Source: Palaemon carinicauda (Eukaryota; Arthropoda; Malacostraca; Decapoda; Palaemonidae). Taken from it: 64,000 nt of DNA. Positions 57,830-64,000 of this stretch are shown here, piece by piece (the stretch's first letter is position 1; the number at the start of each line of letters is the position of its first letter). Where the stretch lies: positions 20,821,101-20,885,100 of the forward strand of contig NC_090741.1 of assembly GCF_036898095.1 (NCBI RefSeq). The letters run 5' to 3'. The position numbers were made by a program, and so were the translations under genes. The notes under the pieces were generated by a model. It was given only the letters and a program-made list of their open reading frames with translations. It ran no database searches and had not been told where the DNA came from.

Positions 57830-59990
57830 ATGTCAAAGAAAAAAACATTAACAGATGATGAGTTAGAACATATGATGAATGCGACTGGTGCCTTGTCAAA
57901 CTTAGATGAAGATGAGGAGGCAGTTGATAATGAAGGACTTGGAACCAACATACATGATGATGAAATGACCGCTAGTGATGAGGAGGTGGAGGATCAGGAT
58001 CAGATAGAACTAGAGTTGATGTATGACAGTGATTATGATAAGGATTATGTCCCGTCATGTAGTGATAGTGAGTCCAGTGACAACGTTGAAGGGTCAGAGG
58101 ATGCTGAAAAAAGACTGAAGAAAAAGAAGGAAACTACCAGAAAAACACGTAGCACATCGACCCCAAAGAAAAAAAACCCGTATTGCTGGACCAAACCCTG
58201 GACTCTATCCAGTTGATAGTACCTCTTCCACCTTAGTTGATATACCTTCTCCTTCTTCCCCTATAGCTGGACCTAGTAATGATGTGTCTATTGCAGCCAA
58301 CTCTTCTTCTGCTGCCCCTTCCACTCCTGCAGCCAGTGGTCGTGGGAGACGTAGGAGACAAGCTGAAGTTGATGTTCCAGTTCCACCTATAGTATCGTTT
58401 GATACTGCTACTTTGGATGCAAAGCATGGGTTCAGATGGTGTACCCGTCCGCAGTCAAGTACCAATCGTGCAGCAAGAAACATTGTTGCCGGTAGACCCG
58501 GACCAAATGCTGAAGCACAAGCTTGTCACTCCCCAGAGGATTGCTTTAACTTATTCCTTGACGATTCATTTCTGGATATAGTCTGTCAGTGGACAAACAA
58601 GAGGATGGAGATTGTAGCCAGTAAGTACAAGAAGAAAACATCAACACATAAAAATGTGGAATGGGAGGAGCTAAGAGCATTCATTGGGGTGCTAATATTT
58701 TCGGGATGCCAAAAGGATAGCCATATGTCAACCTGTAACATGTGGTCTGTTGACATCGGTGCGGCACTTTACCGTGCTGCTATGTCGCAGGCTCGTTATT
58801 TGAATTTATACTTGGCTGTTTACGCTTTGATGACCCACAGACAAGAGAGATGAGAAGAGAAACTGACAGATTTGCACCTATCCGGGAACTATTTGATAAA
58901 CTTATGGAGAATTGTGAAAGGCACTATACACCCAGTGAGAATCTGTGTGTTGATGAACAGTTGGTAGGATTTCGTGGAAAATGTTAATTCAGGATGTATA
59001 TCCCAAGTAAGCCAGCCAAGTATGGCATAAAGTTGGTTAACATAAATGATTGCAAGAGTAAATACCTGCTAGGAAGTATCCCGTACCTCGGAAAGGATAA
59101 TATACGGCCCTCAGCTGGAGTAGGACTGGGCCATTATTATACTAAGGAGCTCACAAAGCCATACCACATGACAAACAGAAATGTGACCACAGATAATTGG
59201 TTCACCTCCGTAGGACTTGTCGCTGATCTTCTGCAAAACTGTGGAATGACCTTGGTTGGAACGGTGAAGGCAAACAAGCGAGAACTACCAGAAAAGATAA
59301 AGACCAAAGATAATCGTGAACCTGGATCAAGTGCCTTTCTCTTCACAAAGGAGATGACCCTGGTTTCATATGTGCCTCCAGTAGGAAAGACGGCTAAGAA
59401 GTTAGTCCTCTTGCTCTCATCTATGCATAGCCAGCCAGTCCTGCAAGAGAACGGAAAACCTGAGATTATAGAATTTTATAACCGCACCAAAGGAGGAGTA
59501 GATGCATTTGATGGGATGTGTGCCCTGTACTCTTGCAACAGGAAAACTAAAAGATGGCCACTTTGTATCTTTTACTGGATAGTGAATGCTGCTATTATCA
59601 ATGCAAAGGTACTGTACACAGCACACCTAGAGACGACAGGAGTTACCAAGTTTCCAGAACGCCGTCGCTTCATGCTACGTCTTGCAAGATCATTCATACG
59701 GCCATGGGCTGAGAAGAGGTTGTCGAGTGCCACTCTCCCACAGAACCTAAGAACATTGATAACTACTGTCTGCAATACTTCATCAGTAGTCAACACACAG
59801 TAATCAACTGGCCAAGTACTTGCCCAATGTAACTACCCTCAGGTACGCTGTGCTGAGTGCCCCCGCTCTCAAGACCGGAAGACATGCATCAGATGCCTGA
59901 AATGTCAACGACCTGTGTGCAAATCCCACTTGTACCCTACATGTACAAGCTGTCTTGAGCTTGTGGTAAATAATTACCCGTATTTCATTT
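57830..59990 (+). pseudogene. piggyBac-type transposase, broken
   Basis: A DDD transposase of the DDE_Tnp_1_7 family in at least three frames. The N-terminus at 57830-58216 is acidic (DDELEHMM; DSDYDKDYVPSCSDSESS). A frame change at the A run 58169-58176 leads to 58217-58853 (Pro/Ser linker, then HSPEDCFNLFLDDSFLDIV and WEELRAFIGVLIFSGC). Another change near 58815 leads to the core (DDPQTREMRRETDRFAPI; LCVDEQLVGFRGKC) with an in-frame TAA at 58985-58987. Then comes FRMYIPSKPAKYGIKLV, VTTDNWFTS with a catalytic Asp, and NRTKGGVDAFD with another. An in-frame TAA at 59801-59803 precedes a Cys-rich zinc-finger tail (RCAECPRSQDRKTCIRCLKC ... CTSCLEL), typical of piggyBac C-termini. Four lesions make it inactive. 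TIRs and TTAA target sites were not identified. Confidence 0.85.
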
Positions 59991-59997
59991 GTGGCCA

Positions 59998-60000
<3 letters not shown>

Positions 60001-60031
<31 letters not shown>
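60001..60031. repeat. (TA)n microsatellite
   Basis: TA tract just after the piggyBac C-terminal tail. Confidence 0.9.
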
Positions 60032-60599
60032 CAAAAAACAATCTGGTAGATCAAATACGTACACAGGCTTGGTATATAACATGATATATCATCACACATC
60101 TTTAATACACCCTCTAAACATCAATTACTAAGTATTTAGTAAGTTTTCAGAGGAGTAACGAGTGATAAGATCTAAATATCATAATTTTACTGTGCTAAAT
60201 TTTGACCCTTTTATGTCTCTCCATATTACAGTGAGATGTGGTGCTAGAATGCTGAGGGCTGCTGAGGGGATGGAAGAAGGATTCATTTCACCATGGCAGG
60301 AAGCCCGTTTCTCTAAAGAAATTTTTTTTTTATATACATTTTTTTTTCGGGAAAAAATTGAAAATTCAAAGTTTTATTTTTATTAATTTTATCACAAGAA
60401 ATTTTTTTTTTCAATTTAGTTCACATATCAAAAGAAAGCTGAATAAGTCTAGTTTGTGTTTCATATTTCAAAAATAAGATTGCATGAAAGGAAAACTGAG
60501 TTTTATTGATCCAAAGATTGGGGTTCGCTACACCCCAGGTTTGTGCTTGTGTTTCTCTAAAGGATGGTTTTTGTTCTCGGGTTAAGGAATCTCTGGTTT
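60032..60599. other. 3' flank of piggyBac, no gene
   Basis: AT-rich with T runs. It contains the palindrome GGGGT...ACCCC at 60520-60536 and a GGGTTAA at 60579-60585, a possible but unproven right end with TTAA. Confidence 0.4.
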
Positions 60600-60647
60600 A
60601 TCGATAGCAATAATCAACTAGTCTCATACAGACACACACACACACAT

Positions 60648-60687
<40 letters not shown>

Positions 60688-60689
60688 GT

Positions 60690-60721
<32 letters not shown>

Positions 60722-60788
60722 GTATGTATATATATATATATATATATTTAATTTATTTATATATGTATATATATATGCATATATATAT

Positions 60789-60824
<36 letters not shown>

Positions 60825-60868
60825 GTGTGTGTCTGTGTCTGTATGAGACTAGTTGATTATTGCTATCG

Positions 60869-60870
<2 letters not shown>
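60600..60870. repeat. Inverted repeat, 37-bp perfect arms around microsatellites
   Basis: Arm 60600-60636 (ATCGATAGCAATAATCAACT...) is the exact reverse complement of 60834-60870. The roughly 197-bp interior is entirely CA/TA repeat with short interruptions. Confidence 0.9.
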
Positions 60871-60908
<38 letters not shown>

Positions 60909-61011
60909 GTATGTATATATGTCGATATATATACAGTATATATAAATATGTATATATTGACATATGTACATATATATAATATATATATACACACATATAT
61001 GTATATATATG

Positions 61012-61097
<86 letters not shown>
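60871..61097. repeat. (TA)n(GA)n compound microsatellite
   Basis: TA-rich tract with CA/TG interruptions, ending in about 50 nt of GA. Confidence 0.95.
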
Positions 61098-61099
<2 letters not shown>

Positions 61100-61906
61100 A
61101 CGCATTTTACGTTCCGCGTTCTTTAATTATCTTTATTGAGAAAAGTTCACTGTAACAAGGTTTTCGTAAGTAATAACATCTTGCACAGTAAGCTATATCT
61201 TCGAAGTATATATAATGTGTTGACTTCATAGCTATATGAAAAACAGTTCAGAAGAATGTAAAGAAAAAAAAATAACATAAAGACAACTATGAATAAAGTG
61301 AACTAAATAATTAGGCTACTATTCTTTAAAAACAAAACTTTAAAAAACATGAATTTTACCTCAAGATAGCCTAGTAGTTATTTCAAACTTTGGATTTTGA
61401 ATACATCAGTTGTTTCTTTCATTACCACAGCAGAAATGGTTCTTATTAAACTCTAAGGAATGGCTTTGATAACAGAACGTAGAGATGTACACGTTGTTTG
61501 TCTATCGCCTTTCTGTTGTACTTTACAAAGATCCAAATTAGTTGAATATACGCAAAAGTATCCTATACATGATCTTTCACTAGCTCCCACTTAAGACTGT
61601 TCTTAATTTTTCTTCATTCTCGATGATCAGTATGTGGCAACCCCTAAACGCCCCTAAACCTCGGAAGTTGTCACTAACACTATCTTCATGATGTTGGGTA
61701 GTTTCATCAATAATTTCAAGAGGACCATTTCCTTCTTTCCGTATCATGACAACTATCGAAACTCACCTACGCCTTCGAGGGCCCGCTAAAATAACTGGGC
61801 GATCCTTTAGTCTAGATGGAAACGGCCCTTAGTTTGAGAAAGATTAATATATATGCCACTCCTATTTTAGATTATCTACTATAAGGTATCTTTATTCGGA
61901 ATAATG

Positions 61907-61912
<6 letters not shown>
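61098..61912. other. No recognisable feature
   Basis: AT-rich sequence with no ORF or repeat family recognised. Confidence 0.35.

Positions 61913-61957
<45 letters not shown>
61913..61957. repeat. (CT)n microsatellite
   Basis: Pure CT tract. Confidence 0.9.
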
Positions 61958-61958
<1 letters not shown>

Positions 61959-62417
61959 ATATATGCGTTTCCTCGCGAAGTTTGAAATCATACTTGAAAG
62001 TTTGTTGATTATCTCCATCTTGGTTTCACGTATCGAAAGTTCTCATAAGTTTTCCCGACATGTCTCCCGAAAAGAAGAGATAAAACGAAAAGATTTCCAT
62101 AATATTTCAATTTTTTTTATAATATATAATTTTCTAGCTATTCCGACCTTCGAATTACGATATAGAGATACACATCCTAACATTCCTTTGTCGAAGAGTT
62201 TCTTTTTTATCAAAAACTCGTCTGTAACAAGTATTTTCTATTTTCTCATTTATCGGTTCCTTATTCATTTTAATCATGTACTTATAATAGTGTTATATTT
62301 CCTTGATATTTTTATTCTTGTTTCCGTTTCCAACTGTAGCGCCGGAGTGGTTTAAATGCTAAGGCCCCTGAGGTTTAATCTTCTACTTTTGAAGTAGTAC
62401 TGCGGCTTAGCTTTCTC
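61958..62417. other. Unrecognised stretch with one orphan ORF
   Basis: The ORF 61963-62355 (130 aa, plus) is hydrophobic toward its end (FYFLIYRFLIHFNHVLIIVLYFL...) but has no known family and is probably chance coding in AT-rich DNA. Confidence 0.3.
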
Positions 62418-62470
62418 TAATAATAATAATAATAATAAAAATAATAATAATAATAATAACTACGGAAAAT

Positions 62471-62516
<46 letters not shown>

Positions 62517-62647
62517 CTATATATATATATATATCTATATATATATATCTATATATATATATATATCTATATATATATATATATATATATCTATATACTG
62601 TATATATATATATATATATATATCTATATATATATATATATATATAT
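62418..62647. repeat. (AAT)n, (CA)n and (TA)n compound microsatellite
   Basis: AAT units to 62460, CA from 62471, then TA/TCTA tracts to 62647. Confidence 0.95.
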
Positions 62648-63877
62648 TGTAACGTAATTCTACCTTTTAAGTAATTACTGTAACATATTGCTCTCATCTT
62701 TTCAAAATTAAAAGTTGCTTTTATTTAATGTGCACTAGCTTGCTATCTGCGGGCTGGTAAAGAAGGTACTTAGGTTCGGTTGTTAATTCCTGCCCCTTTT
62801 CTGTTTTCCATGTTATGTTAATGGTGAGTTGGACTTCCACGTGACTGAAATGGGAGTCAAGGTGGAGGGGAGATCATTTTTATTAGTGAGGAGTCCACAT
62901 ATTGTGCTAAGAGACGCTAGTGCTCATCAGCGGTCTGATAACCGTAATCCAGGATCAATACTTCAGCAGCAGCAGTTGGTGCTAACTTGGACGACCATAG
63001 TTTGCTAGCGTTTGGCCCAGGAAGGCCTGAAAAACAGGTAGGGTTTGGTGCCACTGTTTATCCCTTAGTGAAGAGGATTGTCTTGTGCTGGGAGTTGTGT
63101 GTCCCCTCGGTTTAGGAGGGCGGTTTTGTGCTGGTGAGCGACTCCAGGGATCAGCAATAGATCAATAGCGTTCTGGACCCTGTGAGGTCTCGAAACAGGT
63201 ACTACTAAGGCTTGTCAGAGCATTCCTTGTGCCTATTATGTATCAAGTTGACTCTAAGATTTTAACTTCATGAGTACCATCGGAGGGCGAAATTTCGTTA
63301 ACATTATATGTGTTTTTTTATATATATGTGTGAGTGTATTTCTCAGTCACGAAAGGGGTTTAGGTAGGTAGGGAATATAAGTGTTCAAGTAGGCTCTAAA
63401 CTTTCTTGTTGCTTTCTCTATATTGACAAGTTCTTGTGAGATAACGAAAGTGGGTGATAGTATATGAATCTTTTGTGCCTATACCTCTTACTAGTACCCT
63501 TCTCTCTTCCAAATGTTCTCAGTGTGGTATGTTTTCCCTCAGTGTCCTGAAAGTTCTCTTTATTATTTATATAACTGAGTAATTGAAATTAGTGTGTTTT
63601 CCAAGTGATTTTCTGTTTTGTTTACATGAGCAGCCTTGCTGAGTGTTTGTTTAATAATATATATATTGTACAATAAATTTATCATTGAAGTTTCAAACTT
63701 TCTTCTTGCCCTCTTTTATTTACGATTGTTCTTGATTATTTTCTTGTTTGCCAATCTGATGTTTTGGTGTACTTCGGTAACCTGGTAAAAATAAAGCCAT
63801 AAGGCAGTTTACTTGCGGCCACCTTAAATTAAGCAACAAGGCCTAATTGGTATTTGAAGGTCGTCCCACCGGTAACA
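62648..63877 (+). repeat. Candidate solo LTR
   Basis: A 1,230-bp non-microsatellite block that starts TGTAACG and ends CCGGTAACA, so it has TG...CA termini with an imperfect short inverted repeat (TGTAAC/GGTAACA). TATAT lies on both sides, but within (TA)n this is weak target-duplication evidence. It has no ORF, contains AATAAA at 63672-63677, and its length is close to the 1,233-bp LTR at 12 kb without obvious identity. Confidence 0.4.
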
Positions 63878-63901
63878 TATATATATATATATATATATAT
63901 G
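63878..63901. repeat. (TA)n microsatellite
   Basis: Short TA tract after the candidate solo LTR. The last 100 bp of the window show nothing recognisable. Confidence 0.9.
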
Positions 63902-64000
63902 CTAGTCTTCATGAGATTAGGTTATTTTATTCATATATTTTATTTGTCATTTTAAGAGGTGTATAACCAGCTCATAAGGTGGGTGGCACTCATGTAGAAT

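Noticed and set aside
57000..60600. Exact piggyBac termini with TTAA duplication
   Set aside because: GGGTTAA at 60579-60585 is a candidate right end, but I found no matching TTAACCC start on the left.
61963..62355. 130-aa ORF as a membrane protein gene
   Set aside because: The hydrophobic stretch is expected from T-rich DNA; there is no domain, splice context or conservation evidence.
62335..62410. A tRNA-Ser/Leu-like stretch (GCCGGAGTGGTTTAAATGC)
   Set aside because: It resembles an A box, but no B box or cloverleaf follows.

Overview
This is eukaryotic, repeat-dominated nuclear DNA. The mix points to an arthropod, most likely a decapod crustacean such as a caridean prawn. The signs are very dense (TA)n, (GA)n/(CT)n and (AAT)n microsatellites, several LINE 3' ends of types I associate with decapod genomes, tRNA-like SINEs buried in microsatellites, and a PIF/Harbinger, P, piggyBac, Penelope-like and Ty3/Gypsy complement. 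The taxon is inference. I found no convincing host protein-coding gene, rRNA or canonical tRNA gene. Everything recognisable is transposon-derived.

Layout. 0-5.3 kb: LINE 3' end, three minus-strand and one plus-strand tRNA-like SINE copies, a LINE reverse transcriptase (minus) abutting another LINE fragment (plus), and a LINE 3' UTR fragment. 5.5-12 kb: mostly unrecognised AT-rich DNA with a SINE and two LINE-tail fragments. 12-20 kb: a complete, very young Ty3/Gypsy LTR element. It has 1,233-bp LTRs differing at two adjacent bases, a 5-bp target duplication, a PBS and a PPT, and the unusual order gag-protease-integrase-RT-RNase H. 20.2-21.4 kb: LINE ruin. 21.6-26.8 kb: a 5.2-kb PIF/Harbinger transposon with TAA target duplication; its MADF-type gene and its transposase gene lie on opposite strands with exons interleaved in each other's introns. 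30.5-32.9 kb: seven tandem 331-bp units, each with a tRNA-like pol III promoter, headed by an inverted partial copy. 35.4-37 kb: Penelope-like element. 37-42.8 kb: a decayed second Gypsy element, also with integrase before RT, whose LTR-like tail was split by a 3.67-kb P-superfamily transposon with a perfect 8-bp target duplication. 43-56.4 kb: LINE and SINE remnants, mostly minus strand, plus a 359-bp tandem duplication. 57-60.5 kb: a broken piggyBac with palindromic GGGGTG/CACCCC sites and a chimeric 5' tandem repeat. 62.6-63.9 kb: a possible solo LTR between microsatellites.

The most interesting systems are: (1) the Gypsy element with Copia-like pol order, apparently expressed through a UGA-CUA stop between gag and protease and a -1 shift inside integrase, but carrying Asn at an RT catalytic Asp; (2) the interlocked antisense gene pair of the Harbinger element; (3) the homogenised 331-bp tRNA-like satellite. 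Coordinates of degenerate elements are approximate because they were read by eye.
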